Assembly (NCBI RefSeq): GCF_042477335.2
Contig: NC_091727.1
Span: 126,635,501 to 126,699,500, forward strand
Direction: 5' to 3'
Length of the DNA stretch: 64,000 nt
DNA from: Ovis canadensis
Taxonomy: Eukaryota > Chordata > Mammalia > Artiodactyla > Bovidae
Notes under the pieces: model-generated
Told to the model about the DNA's origin: nothing
The model's database searches: none
Seen by the model: the letters and a program-made list of their open reading frames with translations, nothing else
In this document: positions 32,432 through 43,214 of the stretch, in pieces
Numbering within the stretch: position 1 is the stretch's first letter
How the letters are laid out: each line of letters begins with the position of its first letter
Program-made: the position numbers and the translations under genes

Positions 32432-32766
32432 ATTCCCTTGGACTGTGAGAAGATCTAACCAGTCAATTCTAAAGGGAATCAGAACTGAATATTCATTGGA
32501 AGGACTGATGTTGAAGCTGAAACTCCAACACTTTGGCCACTTGATGCGAAGAATTGACTCATTTGAAAAGAACCTGCTGCTGGGAAAGATTGAAGGTGGG
32601 AGGAGAAGGGGACGACAGAGGATGAGATGGTTGGATGGCATCACTGACTCAACGGACATGAGTTTGCGTAAACTCCGGGAGTTGATGATGGACAGGGAAG
32701 CCTGGCATGCTGCAGTCCTTTGCGTCTCAGAGTCAGACACAACTGAGTGACTGAACTGAACTGAAC
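32432..32766 (+). mobile_element. Second, 5'-truncated BovB inserted inside the first
   Basis: Runs from TCCCTTGGACTG to the terminal CTGAACTGAACTGAACT tail. The host BovB text that should follow AGTCAAAGCTAT (GGTTTTTCCAGTAGTCATG) appears only after this tail, at 32,770. So this is an insertion of the family into itself, in the same orientation. Confidence 0.85.
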
Positions 32767-33205
32767 TAATGGTTTTTCCAGTAGTCATGTGTGGATGTGA
32801 AAGTTGGACCATAAAGAAGGTTGAGCACTGAAGAATTGATGCTTTCAAACTGTGGTGTTTGAGAAGACTCTTGAGAGTCCCTTGGACTGCAAGGAAATCA
32901 AACCAGTCAGTCCTAAAGGAAATCAATCCTGAATATTCATTGGAAGGACTGATCCTGAAGTTGAAGCTCCAGTCCTTTGGCCACCTGATGCAAAGAGCTG
33001 ACTCATTAGAAAAGACCCCGATGCTGGGAAAGATTGAAAGTGGGAGGAGAATGGGATGACAGAGGATGAGATGGTTGGATGGCATCACCAGCTCAATGGG
33101 TATGAGTTTGAGCAAGCTCCATGAGATAGTGAAGGACAGGGAAGCCTGGTGTGGTGCCATCCATGAGGTAACAAAGAGTCAGACATGACTGAGCAACTGA
33201 ACAGC
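32767..33205 (+). mobile_element. BovB host copy, 3' end
   Basis: ATGGTTTTTCCAGTAGTCAT through GGCATCACCAGCTCAATGGG to the stop-proximal AGTCAGACATGACTGAGCAA. The (TGAAC)n tail is reduced to CTGAACAGCAATAATAA. Confidence 0.88.
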
Positions 33206-34719
33206 AATAATAAATTATGTCCTGTATGCCTATAGACATGGATGAGTAAGGTTTATACTTCTTGCAAGTTCAGAAAGTACTTGGCCTCCTAACTAATCTG
33301 AGAAATATGGTGGCCCAGCTTGTCAAAAGGGAGCCAGTGTACCCTGCCACTTAACTGAGGATAGGGTATACTCAGGACCCGTTAGTGCTTGGTAGACCAA
33401 ACCCTGATCAATGAACCCAGTTGCCTATTTAACCTATAGTCACCACTATGTGAATGACTATCACCAATGCATCTTTCTAACTGGTGACTCTCAAGATCAC
33501 CTCATAGGTAAGTATATAGGAGGGTGTCACTGGGCACTGCTGCCCATTGGCTACTATCCTATCTCCGTTGGTCCTTGACTTTGCTTTCCTTGAATCTCAG
33601 GACCCAGCCACTGATATAGAGGTGAAGTTTCAGTGGATGGGATATAGCAAGGAATGGGGGTAAATGGGATAGATAGATTCACATAAAGGGGTTAGCTGGA
33701 AACCTATTGTGTCAGTAATGTTCATTACCTTGAGTGCCCCCATATGGTGGTGTTTTTGTATGTGTGATTGTCTCCCATGGTGACGTTCTGTTCAAGGACC
33801 CAGAATTGTCCAGTATGCTTCATGTCCTGACCTTCAAAATGCTGGTAAATTACAGCTTCTTATGTTCTACATAGTATGGGAGAGTGAGGAAGGCAGTGAA
33901 TATAAAAGTCATAATTACTGCAAAAATAAGTATTTCTGGCTGGATGAATGTGATAAGTTTTGAGATAACTGGGGAATAGTAAGGAGGGAAGCTAGTATGT
34001 TGCCAGTAAAAGATGTAAGAGCAGAGGTACTCCTTTAGATAGCACTTGGTTGATGTTTTCAACCTCACTTCTACATCTACAAGCAGTAAATAATTCACAG
34101 ATACAAACGTGAAGGACCTTGAATGGGGTCCTCCAAAATTGGGATGATTATTGACAGCAGTAACCAAAGACCATATAGCTGGATAATTTGGAACCAGAAG
34201 ATTATTTTGATAAACAAAATAAACACAGCTGAAATAGATAGGGAGCTGGTGCTAAATACATGATTGATTTTTTCCCTAGGGCATCTGCCACTCTGAGGAT
34301 TTTGTGAAGTTACAAAAAGGGAATATGCTAGAAATAGCTGACTGTGAGATGTTTGAGATCCTAGGGGTGTTTGGAGATCTGAAGTGGAGGCAGAAGACTT
34401 TTGGATCTCCTAGTCTACTCCTCGACTTAGAAGCAGCTATCACAAGTGATGACATGTTGGAGATGTCTTGTCAGTGATGGAGCCTTACTAAAAATCATGT
34501 TCAAGATCTTGACTTGAATGGATCACAGTGGCCATCAGAGCTGGTTCATGGTACAAGAGAAATACTTGTATGTGAGCTTCTCCAGCTAGGAAATATAATT
34601 GTTCCCTCTCAGAGAATAGGCAGTTACGATATTCTGTGCCTATCAGTGTTGGATCTCAGCCAGGTGTAGCCATGAGTAGGCATCCATCTACAGCCTGCTC
34701 TGGATCATGTAAGCTAATT
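33206..34719. other. Unique sequence, no gene recognised
   Basis: About 1.5 kb, the longest repeat-poor stretch in the middle of the window. Open frames do not exceed about 105 codons and show no splice-bounded or domain pattern. It may include very old retroviral sequence, which I cannot establish. Confidence 0.45.
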
Positions 34720-34880
34720 GTAGAGTGTGGTGGTGTGGGGCTTGGAATCCAAGAGACCTGAATCCCAAACCTAGCTCTTTGAAATTAGACAAGTCACTTA
34801 ATTTCTTCAAACATTAGTCTCCACATCTTTAAAGATGTGAATGACAATAGTACTAAAACATAAAGGACTGTTATGAGGAC
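34720..34880 (+). repeat. MIR SINE fragment
   Basis: TGGTGTGGGGCTTGGAATCC, GACAAGTCACTTAATTTC and GACTGTTATGAGGAC follow the MIR order. Confidence 0.75.
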
Positions 34881-34884
34881 TTTT

Positions 34885-35015
34885 ATATATTCTACCAGTT
34901 TTGTAGAGATATAATTGACCTGCAGCACTGTATAAGTTTAAAGGGTACAGCATAGTGTCTTGCTTACTCCATGAAACGGTTACCACAATACATTCAGTGA
35001 ACATCCATGAGGATT
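34885..35015. repeat. Old L1M 3' UTR fragment
   Basis: TAGAGATATAATTGACCTGC, then CACTGTATAAGTTTAAAGGG, then GGTTACCACAATACATTCAG, the common old-L1 3' UTR block. Confidence 0.7.
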
Positions 35016-35250
35016 TAAATGAAATAATTTGTGCAAAGCATTTATCCCAGTGCTTGGAGGATGGGATTACCATCAGTTATTATTTTTCTTGGGTCTGGAT
35101 AACCAAAGTCTGTGGAAGAACCTACCAGGGTGAGGCTGCCTCCATTTCTCCCTCTTACTCCATTTTTTTCTGAAGTAATGTTGGATTTCTCCTTCCAGAT
35201 AAGTAGAGCTCTGGAGCAACTGGATTTAGACCGGAGTGTGCTGTCACTGG

Positions 35251-35468
35251 GCTTCCCAGGTGGTGCTAGTGGTAAAGAACTCACCTGCCAATGCAGGAGA
35301 CATAAGGGACACATGTTCAATCTCTGGGTCAGGAAAATCCCTTTGACGATGAAATAGCAATCCACTCCAGTATTCTGACCTGGAGAATTCCATGGACAGA
35401 GGAGCCTGCCAGGCTATGGTCCATCATATCACAAAGAATTGGATACGAGCGAGTGACTTAGCATGCAT
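35251..35468 (+). mobile_element. Bov-tA SINE with 13-bp TSD
   Basis: Flanked by GTGCTGTCACTGG (35,238-35,250 and 35,469-35,481). The head variant is GGTGGTGCTAG rather than GGCGCT. Confidence 0.94.
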
Positions 35469-35481
35469 GTGCTGTCACTGG

Positions 35482-35739
35482 AACTTGTATTGCCCACAGG
35501 GATAGTGCTGGGCTGGAATGCAGTCTGCAGAAGATAGAACAGAGTTGGCTCATCCAAGCGGCAACATTATGGAGAAAAATTGAAATGAAGGCCAGGCAAA
35601 TAGTCAAATCTAAATATCAGGCCAAATAGGCTGGGTAGGAGAAGCTGTGATGTAGGTAACAGAGTAGAGAGGGGAGAAATTACCTAAAAGCCAGAGAGGG
35701 CTTGGTTATTACTCAGTTTCACCACAGACAAGTTGAATG
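35482..35739. other. Unique sequence
   Basis: About 260 bp of single-copy DNA. Nothing is recognised. Confidence 0.5.
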
Positions 35740-35985
35740 GCCTTGAGCATCTAAATTAAACTTGCTTTATATTCTGAGTTTGCCATTTCCTTAGCAGTTG
35801 GCCTTGGATGAATTTCTTACCTTTCTACAGTTCTACAGTTTCCTCATCTGTGAAAATAGAGATTAAAAAGGATACATAAGTCATACCATATTTGTGAGAA
35901 TTAAAAATGGCAGTCTCTACAAAGTACATGTCATATATAGTGTTTGGCACACAGTAAGTTTGCAATGAATGTTAGTTGTTGCTGT
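35740..35985 (+). repeat. MIR SINE, long diverged copy
   Basis: TTGGCCTTGGATGAATTTCT, CAGTTTCCTCATCTGTGAAA and GTGTTTGGCACACAGTAAGT in forward MIR order. Confidence 0.75.
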
Positions 35986-36197
35986 TAAACAGAGTGCAGA
36001 ATAAAAGCCTGGGAAAATTCCCCAAGCTGTGGCTCACACACACAAACAAGATTTCTAGGATGCCTTTGACCACAGTATGAGCCGAAGGAGTTAGTAAGGA
36101 CATTGACTTAGATGGGGTGTCCTCCAAGCTGTCCTAAAGGCTTGATATACAATGACAGTCAGTAACAGTTCAAAATGTGAACCACTATATCCACAAC

Positions 36198-36437
36198 GGG
36201 CTTCCCAGATGGCACTAATGGTGAAGAACCCATCTGCCAATGCAGGAGATGTAAGAGACACGGAATCGATCCCTGGGTCAGGAAGATCCCCTAGAGGAGA
36301 TGGCAACCTATTCCAGTATTCTTGCCTGGGAAATCTCATGGACAGAAGAGCCTTGGAGGGCTACAGTCCATGGGGTAGCAGAGTCAGACACAACTGAGCA
36401 GCTGAGTGCACACACACAGACACACACACACACACAA
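36198..36437 (+). mobile_element. Bov-tA SINE with (AC)n tail
   Basis: GGGCTTCCCAGATGGCACTA through GTCAGACACAACTGAGCAGC. The CA microsatellite at about 36,408-36,437 grew from the tail. Confidence 0.9.
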
Positions 36438-36439
36438 TG

Positions 36440-37029
36440 ACAGTGATGCAGCCAGGGTTCTAAGTTAGATAGGCATTGATTGTTGTTTTTATGATATTGG
36501 TTGGGATAGTGTGGGAATAGTTATGTCTAGGAGGCCTGCATGAGGTCAGAGATGAAAAGTGGCTCCAACTACTAGAGAACTAGGGCAATGATGAGAACGA
36601 GATAAACATTTTCCTCTTTTGAGAAAGTTAACCTGGAGGCCAGTGAGTGTAGTAAAATGGGGTAGAGGCAATAGCAATTCTCCATCAACTTCAGATATCA
36701 ATAGACCACTTTGAATGACCTGAGGGTCCCAATCTGGTGGGGCTGGCACTTTGTCAGGCACTATGTAAATGACTGGGGTGTCTAGGCCTTCGTTTAAGAA
36801 AGTCACCTCTGGGTTTTTCAAGGTCTTCTCAGGTGGTGCTACTTTAGATGACCCAGAACTGTCCAGACTTTGGATTCTTTCAAGGTCAGATCATGGTAAT
36901 AAATTAGGGATATCCTCCAGGTAGATAACAAACATTCTGTTGATGAGGTTTATAATATCCAAAGTAAGCAAACTAAGACTCATGAGTCAAAATCAAGCCA
37001 CTCTTTGGTTTTCTTTAGCCCATGAACTA
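36440..37029. other. Unique or very old sequence
   Basis: About 0.6 kb. The minus frame 36,546-36,821 (91 codons, LLISEVDGELLLPLPHFT within) has a retroviral flavour but no decisive motif, so no gene is called. Confidence 0.4.
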
Positions 37030-37163
37030 AGAATAGCCCCCCCCCCCCCACTTTGGCCATGCCGGGTTGCTTGTGGGATCTTAGTTCCCCAATCAGGGAT
37101 TGAGCCTGGGCCCACTCCAATGAAAGCACCCAGTCCTAATACTAGACTGCCAGGGAATTCCCT
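37030..37163 (-). mobile_element. CHR-type SINE with a C12 tract
   Basis: A homopolymer of about 12 C (37,038-37,049) replaces the usual T-rich tail. Then follow GGGATCTTAGTTCCCCAATC and CTGCCAGGGAATTCCC. Confidence 0.8.
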
Positions 37164-37212
37164 AAAATTCGTTTTTACAGATAAGCATTTGCAATTGATT
37201 TAATGGCAGGTT

Positions 37213-37345
37213 GGAGAAGGCAATGGCAGCCCGCTCCAGTATTCTTGTCTGGAGAATCCCAGGGATAACAGAGCCTGGTTGACTGCCATCTATGGGGTGG
37301 CACAGAGTTGGACACGACTGAAGCGACTTAGCAGTAGCAGCAGGA
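37213..37345 (+). mobile_element. Bov-A SINE monomer
   Basis: GGAGAAGGCAATGGCAGCCC through GACTGAAGCGACTTAGCAG and a short AGCAGCAG tail. No tRNA head. Confidence 0.88.
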
Positions 37346-37430
37346 ATGCTAACTCAAAACCAAATTAAGTGAAATGTTATTTTTAAAAAAGTTTTCCATT
37401 TTTCTCATTAGCTGGTTTATATTATCAAAA

Positions 37431-37648
37431 TGGGCTTCCCAGGTGGTGCTAGTGGTAAAGAACCCACTTGCCAATGAAGGAGACACAAAAGACTCAGGTT
37501 CAATCCCTGGGTCAGGAAGACCCCCTGGAGAAGGGAATGGCAACCCATTCCAGTGTTCTTACTTGGGAAATCCCAAGGACAGAGGAGCCTGGTGGGCTAC
37601 AGTATATAAGGTTGCAAAGAGTCAGATACAACTGAAGTGACTTTGCAC
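37431..37648 (+). mobile_element. Bov-tA SINE with 12-bp TSD
   Basis: Flanked by ATATTATCAAAA (37,419-37,430 and 37,649-37,660). The head carries GGTGGTGCTAG. Confidence 0.94.
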
Positions 37649-37899
37649 ATATTATCAAAAATCACACCCAATCATTATTGTATTTAGAGTTTTTTCAATA
37701 AAAATTTGTGGGAATCATTTTACTTTCTTATGATGAAAGTACATCACAAGTGCTTATGATGCTTATGATGAAGCTAGATAATAATATTCTTTCATTTTCT
37801 CTTGGCCTGCAAAGTCTAAAGTATTTCCTATCTGGCCCTTCACAAAAGAAAAAGTTTTCTATCCCCTGGGTAAGATAATAAAAACAATAATAAACAATG

Positions 37900-38130
37900 C
37901 TAGTTAATATTTATTGAGTACTTATTATATACTCAGGCATCACTCTAAGATGTTTACATGGATGATCACATTTATTTCTCACTGTATTCCTATTTGCCAT
38001 TATTCTGATTATGTTCATTTTATCCCTGTTACAATGGAACCACAGAAAAGTTACATAACCGACCCAAAGACGCAAAGCCAGGGTGTGGTGGAGCCAGGAT
38101 TTGAATCCACAGTCTACCTCTGGAACCCAA
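37900..38130 (-). repeat. MIR SINE, nearly complete
   Basis: TTATTGAGTACTTATTATAT, TTCATTTTATCCCTGTTACA and GGAGCCAGGATTTGAATCCA are the reversed MIR landmarks in order. Confidence 0.85.
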
Positions 38131-39398
38131 ACTGTCAATTGTTGGGCTATATAAACAATGGATCAGGCATCACACAGGCGCAAGAGCTGAACAAAACTTT
38201 CAAACTAGTCAAGGTTCTAGATTGGTGAAGGAAAGTCTGGCTCCACCTCTTGCTCTTTCCGTCCAAGTCATAGGACTCCGTAAGGGCAGTCCACGCTCTG
38301 AGAGGTCAACAATCAGAGGAGTAAGTGTACTACAGCAGCAGGAATCCTGGCAGAGATGACTTAGCCTGTTTCCTTTCTCACAAGGAGCAGCAGAGCTTTT
38401 GTAGGCATTAGGAGGCTGGGTGAAACCCTCCCACACACTGGCTGCTGCAGACATTCACACAGCCTGGGTATTGGGTTCTAAGAGTTACATGCCTGACAGA
38501 CAAATGAGTCCTGAGTACTGGGGTGATCTCCCATCACATTCATGAGAAGGCAGCACTTATCCTTCCCAAACACCTCAGGTCCCAAGTATTCAGGTGACAA
38601 ATGAGTTAGGTCCCAGGGGGTACAAACAACCCTGGCTGCAGAATAGAGAAGTAAAGGGAAGAATATGCATTTTCATAATGAAAGGAGATGAAATATGGTG
38701 TTCCAGCCAGCAGAAGTCAAGGGCCAAAGGGAGTTCTCTCTGAGAAGCTGAATTAGCAGGGAGTCAAAACCTCTGGCCTAAGACATTTGAGGCTAGTTAT
38801 TGGAAATAATATGGTATACCCAGCAAGTCCAGAGCTTTGAGGAATGGCTGTGGAGTTCTTAGGATGAAAGAGGACTTTGGGTTTTAATGTGTTCAAGAGA
38901 TTTTAATATTGTTGGATCAAAGAGATACAAACTCAGGCCCAAGAAGCTACTCCAGTAGAACTCTGTAGCTCATTCAATGCCCAAAAAACAACCTGCATGA
39001 CCTTTTTTTGTCCTCACTCCAAGCTAGCAGTCTTCAACATGTTCTTGCAGCAACACCTATGCTCCAGTAGGAAGAGATCCGCGCGCCCTGTGTCACTGTT
39101 ACCATGGACTTCAACTCTGAGCTCCCTTCCTCTTCAGACCCCGACACAACAACAATAATAAATAACCCAAATACTTGATATCGCACTTAGAATGCCCCAT
39201 GCACTGTTTTAAGTAATGGGTGTATATGTGTGTCTTTCAACACCATCTCACAAAACTGGCTCATTGTCTCTGTCTCAAGGGCCTACCTGGATCCGACACC
39301 TTTACTCTATTCATCCTGGATCTTCTGTCTTCACAGGCTAACTTCAGTACAGATTTACAACCAGGCATACTTGTGTTTGAGTTGGGGCTTTGCTCATT
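38131..39398. other. Unique sequence, no gene recognised
   Basis: About 1.27 kb without recognised repeats. A small CpG cluster (GATCCGCGCGCCCTG, about 39,077) stands alone. No exon with domain content was found on either strand. Confidence 0.5.
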
Positions 39399-39411
39399 TA
39401 GTAGCTGTATG

Positions 39412-39617
39412 TGTTCAGTTGCACAGTTGTGTCTGACTCTTTGTGCCCACATGGACTGTAGCCTGCCAGGCTCCTCTGTCCATGGCATTCTCTGGGCAAG
39501 AATACCAGAGTGGGTTTTCATGCCCTCCTCCAGTGGATCTTCCTGACCCAGGGATTGAACCTGCGTCTCCTGCATTGGCAGGTGGATTCTTTTCCACTAG
39601 CGCCACCTGGGAAGCCC
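39412..39617 (-). mobile_element. Bov-tA SINE with 13-bp TSD, GGCGCT-type head
   Basis: Flanked by TAGTAGCTGTATG (39,399-39,411 and 39,618-39,630), which belongs to the MIR it entered. The head ends TAGCGCCACCTGGGAAGCCC. Confidence 0.95.
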
Positions 39618-39825
39618 TAGTAGCTGTATGACTCTGGGCAACTTAATTAAGCTTTCTGTGCCTCAGTTTCCTCATCTGTAAAACAGGGATAACAATAGTT
39701 CTGACTTCATATGGTTGTTGTAAAAACTGGATTAAAGAAGTTAATCTAGCTAAAGCACTCAGAACAGTGCTTTGTAAACTCTCAATACACATTAGCTCCT
39801 GTTATTACAGTGCATCAGGTACTGT
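39618..39825 (+). repeat. MIR SINE, host of the Bov-tA
   Basis: GCTGTATGACTCTGGGCAAC, CTCAGTTTCCTCATCTGTAA, and the end CACTCAGAACAGTGCTTTG. A well-preserved forward copy. Confidence 0.88.
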
Positions 39826-39978
39826 GCTAGATATAGATTCCACATATCCACTCAGATGTATTTCCTACTAGACTGTAGGTGATGGTGTGCCAATAAACGC
39901 TTAACAATGAGTTCTCTTGGGAAAGAAAACAAGGCCCTAATTTGTAGAGCTTAGTGATTTCTGTGGAATAAATCCTCT

Positions 39979-40066
39979 GACCATAGCTGATTTTAGTTAT
40001 CTATTAATACACGATGACATTGGACCATAGCCGATTTTAGTTATCTATTAATACATGATGGCATTG
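39979..40066. repeat. 44-bp tandem duplication (two copies)
   Basis: GACCATAGCTGATTTTAGTT at 39,979 recurs as GACCATAGCCGATTTTAGTT at 40,023. Each is followed by ATCTATTAATACACGATGAC or a near copy. A few substitutions separate the copies, so it is older than the 347-bp duplication. Confidence 0.92.
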
Positions 40067-40314
40067 AACCAGAGTCGGGAAGGAATGTTACTGCAAAGGA
40101 TTTGAAGGCAGAGCTCTGTTCTTAGCAGTGAAAGTTTTAGCACTCAACACCCTACATCTTGAGAAAACGGGGATGCTTGATTACCTGGGGCTGATTCAAG
40201 TTATTCTGGTAATAGACCCAGTCCCAGCACAGCATTTGGCATAGAGGACTGTTCAAGAGATACAGATGAGTTGTAAGATTGGCAGGCATTTTGTAAGATA
40301 CACTGAAGCAGGTA

Positions 40315-40475
40315 TGTCCGGTGGCCCAGGGTATGGATTTGGCCTGCAGACACTGGCTCTGCCACTTCATAACTGCTTTGAGCCTCAGTTCCCCCATCAG
40401 GAAAATCAGGATGAAAGTACTCACCTCCTAGGAATGCTGAAGGGTTAAATAAGGTAGGGAGTGAGAAAGTGCCAA
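40315..40475 (+). repeat. MIR SINE fragment
   Basis: CTGGCTCTGCCACTTCATAA, TGAGCCTCAGTTCCCCCATC and GCTGAAGGGTTAAATAAGG in forward order. Confidence 0.75.
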
Positions 40476-40784
40476 GAGCATTTCCAGTTTCATAGTATTC
40501 TCTCAGGAAATGCTAATTAACAAACAATGTCCACCCTGCCCTTCTTTATTCTCCTCTCAGGCCTAACAGTAGGTGATTTATTTTATTCTTCTGGTTTCAT
40601 TCTACACATTGCACTTGGATTGAAAAGAAAAGAAGTGAGGTGGAGCCAGGGATTGAAGCTGGAGGGCTTAGGATGAGATTTGCTTTGGGAGTCCAAAACT
40701 CACATTGTTTTGGCTGAGTGGGCAACACATGAGGTTATATGAGGGACCTCCCAGACCCAGGGGCTCCCTGCTGTGCTGTTCTGT

Positions 40785-40993
40785 GCTTATTCACTCAGTC
40801 GTGTCCAATTCTTTTTTGCGACCACATGGCCTTTAGCCTGCCAGGCTCCTCTGTCCATGAGGATTCTCCAGACAAGAATACTGGAGTGGATTGCCATGCA
40901 CTCTTCCAGGGGATCTTCGCAACCCAGGGACTGAATCCAGGTCTCCCGAATTAGAGGTGAATTCTTTACCATCTGAGTCACCAGGGAAGCCCC
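40785..40993 (-). mobile_element. Bov-tA SINE, full length
   Basis: Reversed: TTATTCACTCAGTCGTGTCC through GAGTCACCAGGGAAGCCCC. A T6 run disrupts the CTCTTTGTGACC motif. Confidence 0.9.
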
Positions 40994-41638
40994 AGGAGCT
41001 CCCATAGTGGGCACAATTCCTATCTCGGATTTCCCCCATCAGCTGCCAAGCTATTTGGGAAAGCATGTCTTATAGGGACCACATATTAAAATGTATAAGC
41101 CTGAATATTAGGTTTAAAAAAAAGTGAACAAAGATGAAGGATGTGTGGGAATAAACCATGGGATTCTGGAATGAGGGAGAGAGGAGAGAAATGGAAAGGG
41201 AGAATGAAAACCCGTCAATGACACACTTCTCAAACAACTCTCAGCTTTGTTGAAAGCTGGCCCTGTTGATACAAATACAGAGCTTTCTCTTTTTTTCTTT
41301 TCTTTTATTTTATTTAAGCAAAAAATGCTTTTCTGAAGAGTGAAAATAAAAAAAAATCCTCAACTCTCCAGAGTTAGCTGACCGTGCTGCTGAAATAAGA
41401 TCCACGTGTGATTCATATCCAACCTATGAGAGCATCTGGTAGTCAGCTTGTCACCCTTTCTTTGCTAGAGTAAATACCTATCAAGCAAGGAGATCCCCAC
41501 TAGAAAGGAGAATGACGTTTCTGCCAAGCCGGCTAAGAGTTGTGCATCAATTCCTGTGGGGGCAAGAAGGCTGCAATCAAACCACTGGAGTGAGAGACAG
41601 TCCCATCTGAGAAGGTGACACAGAGAGTTCTCTGTAGC
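40994..41638. other. Unique sequence left of the provirus
   Basis: About 0.65 kb of single-copy DNA with a T/C-rich tract at 41,285-41,320. This is the pre-integration flank of the ERV. Confidence 0.5.
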
Positions 41639-42069
41639 TGAAGAATCTAAGCTATTCCATTTTGTTAACAGAAAAACTCCATTTTGTAAGTTTCTGGGAA
41701 AAGAGCCTTTGGAAATCCCCTGACCTCACCCCACCGCCCACGAACCAATCAGACCCCAGACTAAAATCTCCTGACTTAACGCTCAGGAACTTGTGGTCTA
41801 CCTAGAAAATAGGGACCAATAAAGAACCAACACACAACGCTTCAAAAGAAAGTGACCAATAAGACGTTCCCCTACCTAGAAATCCTTTTTTCCCAAGTAT
41901 ACTCCCTATATAAACAATGTAATCCAAAACCTGGGACTCCTCCCTATAGCCGCTGTGTCCGTATTGGTGGGAGCCCCAGCTTGAGCTTGGTAATAAAAAC
42001 CCTTTTGCTTTTACATCGGATATCAGCTCCCTGGTCGTCATTGGGAGGTTTCGCGACGTGGGCGTAAAA
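41639..42069 (+). mobile_element. 5' LTR of a gammaretrovirus-like ERV (element A)
   Basis: Starts TGAAGAATC, defined by comparison with the 3' copy that follows the polypurine tract at 48,256. It contains CCAAT motifs (about 41,744 and 41,815), a TATATAAA box (41,907-41,914) and an AATAAA signal (41,992-41,997), so U3, R and U5 are all present. It ends just before the primer-binding site. The 180 bp shared with the 3' LTR differ at about 8 positions by hand count, so the insertion is old but not ancient. Confidence 0.9.
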
Positions 42070-42071
42070 TT

Positions 42072-42088
42072 TGGGGCTTGTCCGGAAT
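42072..42088 (+). promoter_or_regulatory. Primer-binding site, tRNA-Pro type (element A)
   Basis: TGGGGCTTGTCCGGAAT sits 2-3 bp after the LTR and differs only slightly from the canonical proline-tRNA PBS of gammaretroviruses. This fixes the class and orientation. Confidence 0.88.
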
Positions 42089-42457
42089 CTCCCACCGGCT
42101 CCATGGGAAGACCGATCCGGAGAGTCATCTGCAGCCGGTAAGCTTTTTTCTGTCTTTCTTTTCATTTCTGGCAGGGCCTATTTTCTGAGACCAGTATACG
42201 ACTCAGGCGGATGCACCGATGAGTCACCGGTGGGGGTCGTTGGGAGAGGTCCCCGACTCCAGTGGGGGGTGGGGGGATGGAGTGCCCTTGTTCTCTGTAG
42301 GCAATAGCGGGTTGCTCCCGCTGAATGGCCAGAGGCCGTCGTCGTTCGGTTTTACCTCCGGACTCCCGGAGGTGTATTTCTCCTCTCTCTCTGTCTATCT
42401 ATGTGGCTGTTCATATTGTCTGTGTTAATTTACCAACATCTGACTGATCTAGGGAGG

Positions 42458-42843
42458 ATGGGGCAATGCTATTCTAGCCCCACACCTCTATCCTTGGTTA
42501 CTGATAATTTTAAGGAGGTCAAGATGCACGCTCATGACCTCAGTGTAGAAATTAAAAGGAATAAATTAATCACTTTTTGCAGCACAGAATGGCCAACCTT
42601 CCATGTAGGCTGGCCCTCAGAAGGCACCTCTGACTTGGGAACTATACACCGAGTCCAAGATATCATCTTCCGACCGCCAATCGAACACCCTGACCAAGCC
42701 CCCCCTCCTTGGGTAAAACATTTTTTGCCTCAACAGGGATTTTCTACCGCTCAGGCGTTGGTGACATGTGTAGGAAAGAACCTGAAGAATCCCAAGGAGC
42801 CTGAACCAACGGCACCGCTATACCCCATCTTGCCGGGGGGAAT
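42458..42843 (+). pseudogene. ERV gag, matrix (MA) N-terminal part, broken by an LTR
   Basis: The ATG at 42,458 opens a frame beginning Met-Gly-Gln, the N-myristoylation signature of gammaretroviral Gag, after a 370-bp leader typical of the packaging region. About 128 codons stay open and cover the matrix domain up to the start of a proline-rich linker. At 42,844 a foreign LTR (element B) cuts in. The next codons in frame are LTR-derived, and no continuation of capsid or nucleocapsid was recognised downstream. It is non-functional as Gag. Neighbours are the PBS upstream and LTR B downstream. Confidence 0.85.
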
Positions 42844-43194
42844 TGTTAGGGGAAGCACACTGATTGAAACCGCCCACCCTGGCCAGGCACCATAGTAACC
42901 ATTTGCATGAGTTGTTTTATGACAGGAGATCCTGATAAGGAATACGGAACTAATAAGCCTCCACCAACCGGAAGAGTTCCGGAAAGGTCTAAAGGAGACA
43001 CCGCGTGTACATTGCGAGCCACACGGCAGAGCAGTTCTCCTGGGTTTCCTTACCCTGCTACTCTCCACCTGGGTGCCCTTTCCCAATAAAATCTCTTGCT
43101 TTGTCAGCACATGTGTGTCCTTGGACGATTCATTTCCCAGTGTTAGGCCAGAGCCCAGTTTCGGGCCCTGAAAGGGGTCCCTCTTCCTGCAACA
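42844..43194 (+). mobile_element. LTR of a second ERV (element B) inserted in gag of element A
   Basis: Bounded by TGTTAGGG (42,844) and GCAACA (43,194), 351 bp. It has a perfect octamer motif ATTTGCAT (42,901-42,908) and an AATAAA (43,085-43,090) followed by a U5-like stretch. Its sequence is unrelated to LTR A and to the 351-bp solo LTR at 13,423. A PBS-like stretch follows, so this is a 5' LTR with internal sequence attached, not a solo LTR. No matching 3' LTR was found in the window. Confidence 0.75.
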
Positions 43195-43196
43195 AA

Positions 43197-43214
43197 TGGT
43201 GACTCTGGTGGGAC
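43197..43214 (+). promoter_or_regulatory. Possible primer-binding site of element B
   Basis: TGGTGACTCTGGTGGGAC lies 2 bp after the LTR end, the position expected for a PBS. It is not the proline type. Some arginine tRNA 3' ends are similar, but the match is imperfect. Confidence 0.5.

Noticed and set aside
32378-33160. 260-codon open frame on the minus strand
   Set aside because: It is the antisense of the BovB reverse-transcriptase region (the same pattern recurs at 53,015-53,599 and 21,498-21,911 in antisense BovB). The family's sense frame is on the plus strand.
36546-36821. Retroviral-looking minus frame of 91 codons
   Set aside because: No conserved protease, polymerase or envelope motif, so the resemblance is too weak to call.
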